A stretch of 64,000 nucleotides of DNA from Stenotrophomonas sp. ISL-67 (GTDB taxonomy: Bacteria; Pseudomonadota; Gammaproteobacteria; Xanthomonadales; Xanthomonadaceae), in the NCBI RefSeq assembly GCF_018612915.1, contig NZ_JAGGRL010000003.1, positions 37,615-101,614 of the forward strand, written 5' to 3'. A program made the translations under genes and the position numbers. The notes beneath the pieces are model-generated. The model saw nothing but the letters and a program-made list of their open reading frames with translations. It had not been told where the DNA came from and ran no database searches. Within the stretch, counting starts at the first letter, position 1. Each line of letters opens with the position of its first letter. Positions 17,851 through 28,062 of the stretch are shown piece after piece.

Positions 17851-20844
17851 ATGTTGAACGAACGCCATCGCCATCGCCGCATCCCCGCTACACCCTTGTC
17901 CGTCGCGCTGGGGCTTGCCCTGGCCGTGAGCGGTCCGGCGCTTGCCCAGGACGACGACACCGCTGCAGTCGACGGCAAGGCCAAGGCCAATGCCACTGAA
18001 CTGGCGCGTGTGCAGGTCACCGGCTCCAACATCCGCCGCAGCGATGTGGAAACCTCTTCGCCGGTGCAGGTAATCACCAAGCAGGAGATCGAGAACATGG
18101 GCGCGCGCACGCTGCTGCAGGTGCTCGACAACCTGCCCGCGGCGCGACCGGGCCAGCAGGATTCACGCTCGCTGTTCACCGGTTCCGATGGGGCTTCGCA
18201 GGCCAACCTGCGCGGCCTGGGTGCGCAGGGCACACTGGTGCTGCTCAACGGCCGCCGCCTGTCGTACTTCGGCGCCCCTGCCGGCTTCCAGACCCAGTTC
18301 GTCAACATCGACGCCATTCCCGCCGCCGCCATCGAACGCATGGAGGTGCTCACCGACGGCGCCTCGGCGGTCTACGGCACCGACGCGGTGGCCGGCGTGA
18401 TCAACGTGATCACCAAGCGCAGCTACCAGGGTGCGGAGATCAGCGTTACTGCCGACAAATCCTCGCGCATCGATTCGTACGGCGAGCAGCAGGGCAGCAT
18501 CACCGCGGGCTTTGGCGACCTGGACGAGGATCGCTACAACGTCTACGCCTCGGTCAACCTGTACCGCCGTGACGCGATTCCGCTGAGCGATTTCTACGAC
18601 AAGCGGCCGCCCCAGTTCTACGTCAACAACCCGAACTACATCCCCAACCTCCGGCTTGGCACCGGCAGCAGGCCGGGCGAGTTCAACCCGGGCAGCTACT
18701 TCGCCTTCGATCCGACCACGAACGCCCTGGTTCGGGAAGCCGCACCGGGATGCAACAATGTCCTTGCCGAAGCAGCGGGCACGCGCTGCATCTGGGAAAC
18801 CTGGATGAACCGTGAGGTGGACGCCGGCGCCAAGACCGAGCGCGCCACCGCCTACATCAGCTCGCACTTCCTGATCGGCGATACCACCGAAGCCTTCGCC
18901 GAAGTCACCTACACCGACATCGACCTGACTGCCAACGGCGGCACGCCATCGGCCTACAACAGCAGCACCGGCAACCCCTCCAGCTGGTACTCGCGCAACA
19001 CCGGCAACGTAGTCAACCAGTTCCTCACGCCGTATCTGGGACCGAACAACGTCTACAACCTGGCCAGCCCCGAACTGAAGGCGATGATGGGCGGCGTGGT
19101 GGGCCTGAACTACCTGATGCAGGACGTGGGCGACGGCCACTTCGGCCAGCGCAACACCGACCAGAGCTACCGCGTTCTGGCCGGCCTGCGTGGCAGCCTG
19201 GGCGAGGACTGGAACTGGGAAACCGCGTTCGCCACCGCCGGCAGCCACTCGGTGACCTACCAGACCGTGAACGTCAACCTGGAAGGCTTCGAGCGCGCGT
19301 TCGGCCCGTACACCGTCGACCCGGGCACCGGGCGGGTGATCATCTCCGACAACCCCGCCTACCAGTTCGGTGTGATCAACGAGGCCAACGCCCAGCTGAT
19401 CCGCGAGGCCTACCCCACCTTCGACATCCAGTCCTGGACCCGCCTGCACACCCTGGACGGCAAGATCGAAGGACCGTTGTTCAGCATGCCCGCCGGCGAC
19501 GTGCGCGCCGCGTTCGGTTTCAATGCTACCCGCGAGACCTTCTACACCCCGGGCAACGAAGACGCCGCCAACGGGCTGATCACCCAGCAGGGTGGCTCGT
19601 GGTTCGACGGCAAGCGCAACACGTACGCGCTGTTCGCCGAAGCGGTGGCCCCGCTCACCGACAAGCTGGAGCTTGATGCTGCGCTGCGCGTGGACAAGTA
19701 CCCCAACTTCAGCGCCAACCTGGCCCCGAAAATCGGCCTGAAGTACCAGGTGCTGCCGCAGCTGCTGCTGCGCGGTACCTATTCGGAAGGCTTCCGCGCG
19801 CCCAGCCTGGCCGAGGCCGGCACCGGCGGCGTGTTCGCCCAGCTCGGCGGCTTCGAGGACGACGTCCGCTGCGATGAAACCAACGCCATCGCCAACCTGC
19901 TGCGGCAATCCAACCGCAGTGGCGACGTGGACCTGGGCAACTCGCTGCTCAACAGTGACTGCGCCCGCACCGTGGCGCGCATGACCCAGCCCAACCAGGA
20001 CCTGAAGCCGGAGAAGGCCAAGATCTCAACGTTGGGCTTCGTGTATGAACCGGCCAGCTGGATGTCGATCTCCGCCGATTACTGGTTCATCTATCGCCGC
20101 AACGAAATCGCCGCGCCGGACTACAGCAAGGAGCAGGACATCCTGTCGATGACCCGCAACCCGATCAGCGACGGCGACCGTTCCAATGAAGCCGCGCTGG
20201 CCATGATGTGCGCCGATCCGGCCAGTGGCGTGAGCTGTCCGACCACGCTGCCCGGCTACAGCGTGGGCAACGTGGCTGCCGTGGTGGGTCAGTACAAGAA
20301 CCAGGGCCGCACGCTGGTGGACGGCTTCGACATCGACGCGCGCAGCCGCTTTTCGCTGGGCGACTGGGGCGCGCTGAACATCGGCATGGCCGCCACCATC
20401 GCGCGCCGCAAGGAAACCTACCTCGACGATACGGATCGTTGGTACTACGGCAACACCGTCGGCTACTACGGCAACCCGCGCCTGCGTGCCACGCTGAATG
20501 CCGACTGGTCCTACAAGCAGGTCACCACCAGCTTCTTCATCAACTACGTGGGCTCCACCAAGTGGGCGTGGGACCGTGTGGATGCCGAAGACAACAACCC
20601 GGAAACCTGCACCGCCGGCTCGCTGCCGGTCAACCCGGCCCAGTGCGATGGCGTGCCGTCGTGGTGGACCGCCAACCTGAGCGTGGGCTGGCGCCCGGAT
20701 GACCACTGGAGCCTGGGCTTCACGGTCAAGAACCTGTTCGATCGCTTGCCGTTCTACGACCCGAACAGCTTCCTGGGTGACTCCAGTGACTATGCCAGCA
20801 TCTTCGGCCGCAGCTACAGTCTGCAGGTCGGTTACAAGTTCTGA
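17851..20844 (+). CDS. TonB-dependent receptor, probably for GalNAc-containing glycan
   Basis: About 997 residues. Signal peptide 'LGLALAVSGPALAQ', a plug with 'VQVTGSNIRRSDVETSSPVQ' and 'LLNGRRLSYFGA', then a long beta-barrel ending in an aromatic residue ('YSLQVGYKF'). The start is the ATG after AAGGAG at 17839-17844; an in-frame upstream start would add 19 residues without a better ribosome site. It lies between the GH31 and GH109-like genes, so it is the probable outer-membrane importer. The glycan specificity is inferred. Confidence 0.92.
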   Translation: MLNERHRHRRIPATPLSVALGLALAVSGPALAQDDDTAAVDGKAKANATELARVQVTGSNIRRSDVETSSPVQVITKQEIENMGARTLLQVLDNLPAARPGQQDSRSLFTGSDGASQANLRGLGAQGTLVLLNGRRLSYFGAPAGFQTQFVNIDAIPAAAIERMEVLTDGASAVYGTDAVAGVINVITKRSYQGAEISVTADKSSRIDSYGEQQGSITAGFGDLDEDRYNVYASVNLYRRDAIPLSDFYDKRPPQFYVNNPNYIPNLRLGTGSRPGEFNPGSYFAFDPTTNALVREAAPGCNNVLAEAAGTRCIWETWMNREVDAGAKTERATAYISSHFLIGDTTEAFAEVTYTDIDLTANGGTPSAYNSSTGNPSSWYSRNTGNVVNQFLTPYLGPNNVYNLASPELKAMMGGVVGLNYLMQDVGDGHFGQRNTDQSYRVLAGLRGSLGEDWNWETAFATAGSHSVTYQTVNVNLEGFERAFGPYTVDPGTGRVIISDNPAYQFGVINEANAQLIREAYPTFDIQSWTRLHTLDGKIEGPLFSMPAGDVRAAFGFNATRETFYTPGNEDAANGLITQQGGSWFDGKRNTYALFAEAVAPLTDKLELDAALRVDKYPNFSANLAPKIGLKYQVLPQLLLRGTYSEGFRAPSLAEAGTGGVFAQLGGFEDDVRCDETNAIANLLRQSNRSGDVDLGNSLLNSDCARTVARMTQPNQDLKPEKAKISTLGFVYEPASWMSISADYWFIYRRNEIAAPDYSKEQDILSMTRNPISDGDRSNEAALAMMCADPASGVSCPTTLPGYSVGNVAAVVGQYKNQGRTLVDGFDIDARSRFSLGDWGALNIGMAATIARRKETYLDDTDRWYYGNTVGYYGNPRLRATLNADWSYKQVTTSFFINYVGSTKWAWDRVDAEDNNPETCTAGSLPVNPAQCDGVPSWWTANLSVGWRPDDHWSLGFTVKNLFDRLPFYDPNSFLGDSSDYASIFGRSYSLQVGYKF

Positions 20845-20897
20845 TCGTTCCAGCGCGCCGGTGCACGCCGGCGCGCTTTCAAAGGGAGTAACGTTCC

Positions 20898-22253
20898 ATG
20901 AAGCGTAGGGAATTCATTGCCGCCGGTGCGGCCCTGGCCGCCACCAGCCTGCTGCCGGAAACCCCGGCCTGGGCACGCGGGCGCACGCTGCGCCTGGGCC
21001 TGATCGGCACCGGCATGCGTGGCCAGGTGCTGCTGAAAGAGCTGGTCCGCCGCGACGACGTTGAGGTGGTCGCGCTGTGCGACATCGAACCGATCATGCT
21101 CAAGCGCGGCATGGACATGGTAGCCAAGGCCGGCAAGAAGGCGCCCACCGCCTACGGCCAGGACGGCGACCGCAATGCGTGGAAAGGTCTGCTTGAACAG
21201 CGCGGCCTGGATGGCGTGATCATCGCCACGCCGTGGGAATACCACGCGCCGATGGCCATTGCCGCCATGCAGGCCAAGGTCGCGGTGGGCTGCGAAGTGG
21301 TCGCGGGCATCACCCTGCAGGATCACTGGGACGTGCTCAAGACCCAGCTCGACACCGGCACGCCTTACATGCTGCTGGAGAACGTCTGCTACCGGCGCGA
21401 CGTGATGGCCGCCCTGCAGATGGTGCGCACCGGCCTGTTCGGCGAACTGGTGCACCTGCAGGCGGGTTATCAGCACGACCTGCGCGGAGTGAAGTTCAAC
21501 TCCGGCGATCCCGCGCAGCCCTACGACAGCGGCGTGGAATTCGGCCCGCACGCGTGGTCCGAAGCGCGCTGGCGCACCCAGCATTCGGTAGACCGCAATG
21601 GCGAGCTGTACCCCAGCCACGGCATCGGACCGTGCGCGATGTACACCGGCATCAACCGCGGCAACCGCTTCACCCATATCAACGCGTTCGCCAGCAAGGC
21701 GCGCGGCCTGCACGAATACACCGTGGCCAGGAGCGGTGGCACCACCCACCCCAGCACCAAGGTAAACTTCAAGCTGGGCGATATCGTCACCACTACCCTG
21801 GCCTGCGAAAACGGCGAAACCATCCTGCTGCAGCACGACACCTCGCTGCCGCGCCCGTACTCGATGGGCTTCCGCGTGCAGGGCACCAAGGGACTGTGGA
21901 TGGACGTGAACCAGTCCATCCACATCGAAGGCCGCAGCCCGCCGCACAAGTGGGAACCGTTCCAGGGGTACCAGGACCAGTACGAGCACCCGCTGTGGAA
22001 GCAGCATGCAGATACGGCCGCCAGCGCCGGCCATGGCGGCATGGACTGGTTCGTGATCCACGCGTTTGTCGAATCGCTCAAGGCCAAGGCCCCGATGCCG
22101 ATCGACATCTACGACGCCATCACCTGGAGCGCGATCACCCCGTTGTCCGAGCAGTCCATCGCCAACAGCTTCCAGACGTTGGAGTTTCCGGACTTCACCG
22201 CAGGCCTGTGGAAGCAGCGCAAGCCGATCTTTGCGTTTGACGGAACGTACTGA
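20898..22253 (+). CDS. GH109-like alpha-N-acetylgalactosaminidase (Gfo/Idh/MocA fold)
   Basis: 451 residues. A twin-arginine signal 'MKRREFIAAGAALAATSL' precedes an NAD-binding Rossmann fold ('RLGLIGTGMRGQV') and a Gfo/Idh/MocA C-terminal domain. 'ELYPSHGIGPCAMYTGINRG' and 'GGMDWFVIHAF' are landmarks of GH109 enzymes, which remove alpha-GalNAc by an NAD-dependent mechanism. The position 53 bases after the TonB receptor and the Tat signal fit a periplasmic exo-enzyme. It gives this locus a second alpha-GalNAc-ase in addition to GH31. Confidence 0.88.
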   Translation: MKRREFIAAGAALAATSLLPETPAWARGRTLRLGLIGTGMRGQVLLKELVRRDDVEVVALCDIEPIMLKRGMDMVAKAGKKAPTAYGQDGDRNAWKGLLEQRGLDGVIIATPWEYHAPMAIAAMQAKVAVGCEVVAGITLQDHWDVLKTQLDTGTPYMLLENVCYRRDVMAALQMVRTGLFGELVHLQAGYQHDLRGVKFNSGDPAQPYDSGVEFGPHAWSEARWRTQHSVDRNGELYPSHGIGPCAMYTGINRGNRFTHINAFASKARGLHEYTVARSGGTTHPSTKVNFKLGDIVTTTLACENGETILLQHDTSLPRPYSMGFRVQGTKGLWMDVNQSIHIEGRSPPHKWEPFQGYQDQYEHPLWKQHADTAASAGHGGMDWFVIHAFVESLKAKAPMPIDIYDAITWSAITPLSEQSIANSFQTLEFPDFTAGLWKQRKPIFAFDGTY

Positions 22254-22262
22254 CCACCCCAC

Positions 22263-22325
22263 GTAGAGCCGGGCTCTGCCCGGCTGTGCGTATTCCGGTA
22301 CCGCACAGCCACGCCCTGCGTGGCT
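22263..22325 (+). repeat. SMAG-type GTAG hairpin followed by a second hairpin
   Basis: GTAG (22263-22266) is followed by AGCCGGGC-TCT-GCCCGGCT (perfect 8-bp stem to 22285). A second hairpin, AGCCACGC-CCT-GCGTGGCT, spans 22307-22325. Between them GGCTGTGCG and CGCACAGCC can also pair, so alternative folds exist. It lies after the GH109-like gene and probably also ends transcription. Confidence 0.7.
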
Positions 22326-22354
22326 GGCGGGATATCTGGCAAACAGGGGAAAGA

Positions 22355-22431
22355 TGGTGCGCCCGGAGGGATTCGAACCCCCGACCAATGGCTTCGGAAG
22401 CCACTACTCTATCCGGCTGAGCTACGGGCGC
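22355..22431 (-). tRNA. tRNA-Arg (anticodon CCG)
   Basis: On the minus strand the acceptor stem GCGCCCG pairs with CGGGCGC and is followed by encoded ACCA. The anticodon loop TTCCGAA sits between GTGGC and GCCAT, giving anticodon CCG (reads CGG). The T-loop GTTCGAATCC is standard. No integrase is next to it. Confidence 0.95.
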
Positions 22432-22593
22432 ATTGTAGAACCGCCGCACCACCGGCGGGCCGGGGCGGGCATCGCAGCGCCATGCGGCGGTGCGGGACCG
22501 GCATTCTATCCGTAAACGCGACGCAGGTCTGCCCCCTTGGATGAATCGCGCTGTTGAGCGCCCTGACGCAGGCCTTGGCGGTATCCTTTGCGC

Positions 22594-23487
22594 ATGGCTT
22601 ACGAACGATTTGACACCCCCGCCAGCGCTCCGCCGTCGCGGTGGGGCCAGTACTGGAAACTGATGCGCGCCGATCGCCCGATCGGCACCCTGCTGCTGCT
22701 GTGGCCGACCTGGTGGGCGCTGTGGCTGGCCGCCGGCGGCCTGCCGCCGCTGTGGATCCTGTTCGTGTTCACCGCCGGGGTATGGCTGACGCGTTCGGCC
22801 GGCTGCGTGATCAACGACTACGCCGACCGCTGGCTGGACCCGCACGTCAAGCGCACCCAGGACCGCCCGCTGGCCAGTGGGCGCGTGTCCGGGCGCGAGG
22901 CGCTGGTGCTGTTCGCCGGGCTGATGCTGGTGGCATTCGCGCTGGTACTGACCCTGAACTGGCTGACCATCGGCATGAGCTTCATCGGCATTTTCCTGGC
23001 CGCCAGCTACCCCTATCTCAAGCGCTACACCCACCTGCCGCAGGTGTACCTGGGCATGGCCTTCGGCTGGGGCATCCCGATGGCATTCGCCGCCATCCAG
23101 GGCGACGTGCCGGTGATCGGCTGGCTGCTGTATGGCGCCAACATCCTGTGGTCCACCGCGTATGACACCTGGTACGCCATGGTCGATCGCGACGACGACC
23201 TGAAGATGGGTTCGCACTCCACCGCCATCCTGTTCGGCGACCTGGATCTGGTCATCCAAGGCATCCTCTACACGCTGTTCCTCGGCACCATGGCGCTGGT
23301 CGGGGTCCGCGGCGGGCTGGGGCTCTACTACTGGCTGGGCGTGGCGGTGGCGGCCGGGCTGATCGCCTACGAATTCTGGATCGCCCGCAAGCGCGAGCGT
23401 GACCCGTGCTTCAAGGCCTTCCTGCATAACAACTGGGTGGGCGCGGCGTTGTTCGCGGGTATTGCGGCGGCGTTGGCGCTGGGCTGA
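22594..23487 (+). CDS. ubiA: 4-hydroxybenzoate octaprenyltransferase UbiA
   Basis: Inner-membrane prenyltransferase of ubiquinone synthesis, about 297 residues with eight to nine membrane helices. Both Asp-rich motifs are visible: '[15 protein letters not shown]' near the N-terminus and '[16 protein letters not shown]' further on. Start chosen at the ATG of 'MAYERFDT'; a TTG lies two codons earlier. It is a single gene downstream of the tRNA. Confidence 0.95.
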   Translation: MAYERFDTPASAPPSRWGQYWKLMRADRPIGTLLLLWPTWWALWLAAGGLPPLWILFVFTAGVWLTRSAGCVINDYADRWLDPHVKRTQDRPLASGRVSGREALVLFAGLMLVAFALVLTLNWLTIGMSFIGIFLAASYPYLKRYTHLPQVYLGMAFGWGIPMAFAAIQGDVPVIGWLLYGANILWSTAYDTWYAMVDRDDDLKMGSHSTAILFGDLDLVIQGILYTLFLGTMALVGVRGGLGLYYWLGVAVAAGLIAYEFWIARKRERDPCFKAFLHNNWVGAALFAGIAAALALG

Positions 23488-23572
23488 GGTGTCGAGCCGC
23501 ACGACCAATGGGTTACTGACATTTGCCACCTCCTCCCCGAGAATCGGGTCACTGAACCTGGGAGGGTAGGGC

Positions 23573-25003
23573 ATGGCCACTACGGCATCGGCGGCGACGC
23601 AGGACGGCTGGATGGCGCGCGCAGCGCTGCGTTCGGCGGCCTGGGCAGAAAAATGGTTCCCCGACGCCTACGTCTTCGCGGTGCTGGGCGTGGTGATCGT
23701 GGCCGTAGCCGCCATGAGCTTCGGTGCCACCCCGCAGGCCACCGCCAAGGCCTTCGGCGACGGCTTCTGGAGCCTGATTCCCTTCACCATGCAGATGGCC
23801 TTCGTGGTCATCGGCGGTTACGCAGTGGCTACCGCCCCCGTGGTGGCGCGTTTCATCGAACTGCTTGCACGTGTGCCGCGCACCGGCCGTGGCGCGGTGG
23901 TGTACGTGGGCCTGATCAGTATGCTGGCTTCGCTGCTCAGCTGGGGCTTTTCGCTGGTGTTCGGTGGATTGCTGGTGCGGGCCCTGGCCCGCCGCCAGGA
24001 GCTGCAGATGGACTACCGGGCCGCCGGTGCCTCGGCCTACCTCGGCCTGGGCGCGGTGTGGGCAATGGGCCTGAGCTCCTCGGCCGCGCAGCTGCAGGCC
24101 AATCCGGCCAGCATGCCGCCCGGCCTGGTGGAGATCACCGGCGTGCTGCCTTTCACCGAAACCATTTTCCTGTGGCAGTCGATCGCGCTCACGGCCGCGT
24201 TGATCCTGGTCTCGCTGCTAATCGCCTGGTTGACCGCCCCCGGTCCGGCTACAGCACGCACTGCCGGCGACTTCGCCGGCGCCGCGCAGGCCGAACCGGA
24301 GCCGTTGCAGCCGCGCACGCGCGCGGGTGAATGGCTGGAATACAGCCCGCTGCTGACCGTGCTGCTGTCGCTGCTGGCCTTTGGCTGGTTGTTCAGTGAA
24401 TTTGCCAGCAAGCCGGTGGTGACCGCGATTGCCAACCTCAATACCTACAACTTCCTGTTCATCTCGCTGGGCCTGCTGCTGCACTGGCGGCCGCGCAGCT
24501 TCCTCAACGCGGTGGCCAAGGCGGTGCCCAGCACCACCGGCGTGCTGATCCAGTTCCCGCTGTATGGCGGCATCGCCATGATCCTCACCCATGCCGTCGG
24601 CAGTGGGGGTGAAACGCTGGCGCATCGCTTGTCCACCGTGTTCGTGCATGTCGCCACCACCGACACCTTCGCGCTGGTGATGGGCATCTATTCGGCGGTG
24701 CTGGGCTTCTTCGTGCCTTCCGGTGGCGGCAAGTGGATCATCGAGGCGCCATACGTGATGCAGGCAGCCAACGAGCTGCACGCCCACCTGGGCTGGGCCG
24801 TGCAGGTGTACAACGCCGCCGAAGCGCTGCCCAACCTGATCAACCCGTTCTGGATGCTGCCGTTGCTTGGCGTGCTGGGGCTCAAGGCGCGCGACATCGT
24901 CGGCTTCACCTTCATTCAGCTACTGGTGCATATCCCGCTGGTGCTGGGCCTGCTGTGGCTGCTGGGCATGACCCTCACCTACGTGCCGCCGGTGATGCCG
25001 TAA
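23573..25003 (+). CDS. atoE: Short-chain fatty acid transporter (AtoE family)
   Basis: 476 residues with about twelve hydrophobic segments. 'AEKWFPDAYVFAVLGV', 'GFWSLIPFTMQMAFVVIGGY' and 'VPSGGGKWIIEAPYV' are landmarks of the AtoE/DUF1504-type short-chain fatty acid transporters. The ATG is preceded by GGGAGGGTAGGGC. It is a single gene that converges on the hsdR-like gene through a strong shared hairpin. Confidence 0.88.
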   Translation: MATTASAATQDGWMARAALRSAAWAEKWFPDAYVFAVLGVVIVAVAAMSFGATPQATAKAFGDGFWSLIPFTMQMAFVVIGGYAVATAPVVARFIELLARVPRTGRGAVVYVGLISMLASLLSWGFSLVFGGLLVRALARRQELQMDYRAAGASAYLGLGAVWAMGLSSSAAQLQANPASMPPGLVEITGVLPFTETIFLWQSIALTAALILVSLLIAWLTAPGPATARTAGDFAGAAQAEPEPLQPRTRAGEWLEYSPLLTVLLSLLAFGWLFSEFASKPVVTAIANLNTYNFLFISLGLLLHWRPRSFLNAVAKAVPSTTGVLIQFPLYGGIAMILTHAVGSGGETLAHRLSTVFVHVATTDTFALVMGIYSAVLGFFVPSGGGKWIIEAPYVMQAANELHAHLGWAVQVYNAAEALPNLINPFWMLPLLGVLGLKARDIVGFTFIQLLVHIPLVLGLLWLLGMTLTYVPPVMP

Positions 25004-25047
25004 CGGGCCGCATTGCCGCCGGGCTCAGCCCGGTGGCCAATGCGGCC
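25004..25047. terminator. Long hairpin between convergent atoE and hsdR-like genes
   Basis: GGGCCGCATTG pairs with CAATGCGGCCC, and inside it CCGCCGGGC pairs with GCCCGGTGG around a TCA loop, giving a stem of about 20 bp with one bulge. It sits exactly between the two convergent stops and overlaps the last codons of the hsdR-like gene. Likely a bidirectional terminator, though without a clear T run. Confidence 0.6.
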
Positions 25048-27844
25048 CGGTCAGCAGCACGGCGTGCACTACCGCCTCCAGCTGCGAATCTTCAAGGTGG
25101 CCACGCAGCGTCGCCTCGAGCCGGTCCCGAACGTATGCATCGAACAGATGCAACGGTTGTCGCTGCTCATCGGCAACCAATGCGTCGATCCGGCTGCCAA
25201 GCCGCACATACACGTCTTCGTCCAGCGTGGTATCGAACAGGCTGCCCAGGACCAGCAGACCACGAGAGACTGCCTGGGCGGCATCACCGGCCTGCGGCGA
25301 ACCCCGCAGTGTCGGTTCCAGCGCCTGCAACGCGGCAATCCGCTCCTGTGCGTCGCCGCACTCCACCAGCACCTGGCGCAACGTGGTTCGGCTCCGCTCC
25401 ACGGCATCCGGGTCCAGGCCCGTTTCATCCAGACGATGGCGCAGGCGGGTGTACAGGTGGTTGGCATGCTGCGCTGCCGACAGCTCGACCGGTTCGAGAG
25501 TGCGCAGGACCTGGTAATCGATGTGCTGCTCGCATACCTGTGGCGCCTGTTCGCGCGCCCAGTGCCGCACCCGCCGGTCTTCGGCGTTGAAGCGGCCGGC
25601 CTCCAGCGCCAGCCGGCTCACCGCATCGCGTAACAGCGAGAACCGGTGCAGCAGCGCGCGGTACTGGCCGCCCAACAACGATGGCTGGCCGGTCAATGCC
25701 GTCTCCGCCGAGATGGCCAGCTGCAGGCGCTGCCCGAACGCGGTGACCCGGCGATGCAGCAGGTCGCGCCGGTGCCGGTGCAGGTCGATGTCGTCACCCT
25801 GCGGGCCGACCTCCCAGTCGGGCGCAAGATGGTCGCGGCAGGCGTGGAAATCCTCCTCCGCATCGGTTGGAAGCAGGCTGTGCAGGCGCTGGCGCTGTAC
25901 GCCCAGCACGGGATGGTTGTCCTGTACCGGCAACGGCAGCCATTCCGGCGGTGCCGCCGCCGGGATGTCCCCGGTGTGGAAATCCACCAGCATGGCGGTG
26001 CGCTTGTCGGGGTGGGGCGCGTTGATCAAGCCCACGCCGCGCAGCCGCTCGGACGCGGTAAGCGCACGATCCACGTAAAGCACGGCCGCCCGCGCATCCT
26101 GGGCGGCGGGCAGTTCGCCGTGCACGATCACCAGTTCCACCTGCGGCGGGATACGCTCGGATGCCCGGTCCGTGGGCAGGCCACGGTTGTCGTAGCCTGC
26201 AACATGGGTCTTCAGACGTGCATCTACCGCGAGGGCGCGTTGGTAGCCGTGCGCCTGGTGCGTGGTATCCACCAGCAGCATCGCGCGAAGGCCGCGTTCG
26301 GCCAGCCGGACCAGTTCATGGAAATGCTGACTGATCGCCGTAGCGACCTGTGCCACACGGCGGGAGGGGGAGTCTCCGATGGGGCTCGGTCCGGTGTCAC
26401 GCCAGGCGGGCACCACCACGCCATCCGCAACGGCGTGTGCCGGAGGGTACTGGTAGAGCATCACGCCAGGATCCAGGTCGGCAGACGCCGCGGTGACCGG
26501 TGCGGCCACCAGCGTCAGCCAGACAGCCCGCGGCAGGCAGCGGCGCAATTTCCGCAGCAGGGCAGGGTCGCTCTCCCAGAAGTCGGCATCCACCAGCAGC
26601 ATGACGTCGTCGCCGGTAGCCGCGTCGTCATCGGCGGTGGGAGGTTTTGCCTTCCGCGCCCACCCGCGCAGGATGCGCAGTGGCACCTCGTGGGGGGAGG
26701 AAGCCCGGCCGGCCAGGAACTCGCTGAGCTGGTCGGCTGGAAGCGGCCCGGGACGCTGCCGCCGGTCCTCGGGGGGCGGTGTCATGCGGGTCAGTGGCTG
26801 AAGAACGCGGATGCTCCTGAGCGCCGCATCGGTGCGCAGTGCACGCAGCAGCCACTGCCGTGCCCGCTGCAACCCGCTGCCGGCCGCAAGGCAGAGCTGC
26901 CCACCGCCACGGCGTCCGCTGGCATCGCGGGTACGCAGTGCCTGAAGCGCGGATTGCACCGCAAAGAACTGGTTCGGCCGGACGACGTAGCGCTGGCCTT
27001 GGCGGGCATCGCACAGGAAATGACGAATCAGGTCCAGCAACCTCGGCGGTGACAGCACGCCGTGCAGCAGTTCGGCGTGCGAGGACCAGGGCGGATCCAG
27101 CGGGACCTCGGCAAATGGCATTGCGCTGTCGCGCAGCTGGTCCTGTGCGGCCCGGCTCCAGCCCTGCTCACGCCACTTCATCCAGGCGTGCTGGGGGGTG
27201 CCCACGGCGGCATAGCGGCCGCCGCGGCGGTCAAGACTGAGCAACAACTGAGCATGCAGCGGCAGTGGGCTGTACGAGGCACTTTCCATGCCGCGCCTTA
27301 GGTGCTGTATGCCATCCCCAACCGACCCCCACCGCTTGTTCCGGTCACGCTCGACGCAGGCCAGCACCACCAGTGGTATACCGTTGACGTAACCGACCAG
27401 CTCCCGAACGTGGCTGCCCGATGGGTCCGGCAACGCCGGGGCGTCAGCCACATCCCAATGATTGCGATGGACGTGTTCCCAATCAATCAGTGGAACCTGA
27501 ATCACCCTGCGGCGTCCGTCGGGAAACGCCAGTTCCGTGCGGATGCCTTCCAACAGCAGACGGTGCACCAGGCTGCTCGATGCCACCCCGTCCAGGCTAT
27601 GGCAGCAGGTGTCGGCCTCGGCAATGATCCTGTCGATGGACGTGGGGGAAAGCGCCCCGCGCTCGCCATCCAGTTCATATCGATAGCGGCGCAGCCACGG
27701 TAGCAACCGCTTCTCCAGCAATGCGCTGTGATGTTCGCCGCGCAGCGTTGCCAGGGTGCGCTCATCGAGCGGGTTCCAGCCCAGCCGGCGCAGCCAGCCA
27801 AGCGCGGAATCGCGCACGCCAAACCTGCTGTGCGTCTTGTTCAT
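25025..27844 (-). CDS. HsdR-like protein with all catalytic motifs lost
   Basis: About 939 residues from the ATG of 'MNKTHSRFG'; the frame is open to a start at 27961. The fold order follows type I restriction subunits: HSDR_N ('LIDWEHVHRNHWDV', 'VNGIPLVVL'), then a helicase core. Key residues are gone. The nuclease RPD...ExK reads 'VRELVGYVNGIPLVVLACV' (about 147-165). Walker A GSGKS/T reads 'AAGSGLQ' (about 320-326), DEAH reads 'VDADF' (about 418-422), and the QxxxRxxR motif VI is replaced by 'RLRGVGLINAPH'. The frame has no stops and core-like GC, so this looks like a maintained pseudoenzyme. Confidence 0.72.
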   Translation of the reverse strand: MNKTHSRFGVRDSALGWLRRLGWNPLDERTLATLRGEHHSALLEKRLLPWLRRYRYELDGERGALSPTSIDRIIAEADTCCHSLDGVASSSLVHRLLLEGIRTELAFPDGRRRVIQVPLIDWEHVHRNHWDVADAPALPDPSGSHVRELVGYVNGIPLVVLACVERDRNKRWGSVGDGIQHLRRGMESASYSPLPLHAQLLLSLDRRGGRYAAVGTPQHAWMKWREQGWSRAAQDQLRDSAMPFAEVPLDPPWSSHAELLHGVLSPPRLLDLIRHFLCDARQGQRYVVRPNQFFAVQSALQALRTRDASGRRGGGQLCLAAGSGLQRARQWLLRALRTDAALRSIRVLQPLTRMTPPPEDRRQRPGPLPADQLSEFLAGRASSPHEVPLRILRGWARKAKPPTADDDAATGDDVMLLVDADFWESDPALLRKLRRCLPRAVWLTLVAAPVTAASADLDPGVMLYQYPPAHAVADGVVVPAWRDTGPSPIGDSPSRRVAQVATAISQHFHELVRLAERGLRAMLLVDTTHQAHGYQRALAVDARLKTHVAGYDNRGLPTDRASERIPPQVELVIVHGELPAAQDARAAVLYVDRALTASERLRGVGLINAPHPDKRTAMLVDFHTGDIPAAAPPEWLPLPVQDNHPVLGVQRQRLHSLLPTDAEEDFHACRDHLAPDWEVGPQGDDIDLHRHRRDLLHRRVTAFGQRLQLAISAETALTGQPSLLGGQYRALLHRFSLLRDAVSRLALEAGRFNAEDRRVRHWAREQAPQVCEQHIDYQVLRTLEPVELSAAQHANHLYTRLRHRLDETGLDPDAVERSRTTLRQVLVECGDAQERIAALQALEPTLRGSPQAGDAAQAVSRGLLVLGSLFDTTLDEDVYVRLGSRIDALVADEQRQPLHLFDAYVRDRLEATLRGHLEDSQLEAVVHAVLLTGPHWPPG

Positions 27845-28062
27845 GTGTGCTGCCCGTGCGGAAAAGGGAGGGGCGGCACGCACGTGGCGTCGAATTTCGG
27901 GTGAAGGATGTTCATGGCACCAGTGTGGTCGATCCGTTCCCGGCCACGTTGTGTGCATCATTCCGTTTCATGCGTTCGATAAGCGCAATGCACAACGCAT
28001 TCTCGATGCATTCGCGGATCGAGATAGGTTCAGTCAATTGCTGAGAGATTGAAGCTGTCGCT

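Noticed and set aside
22355..22431. tRNA-Arg as island attachment site
   Set aside because: Both flanks are ordinary chromosomal genes and no integrase or tRNA 3'-end repeat is nearby.
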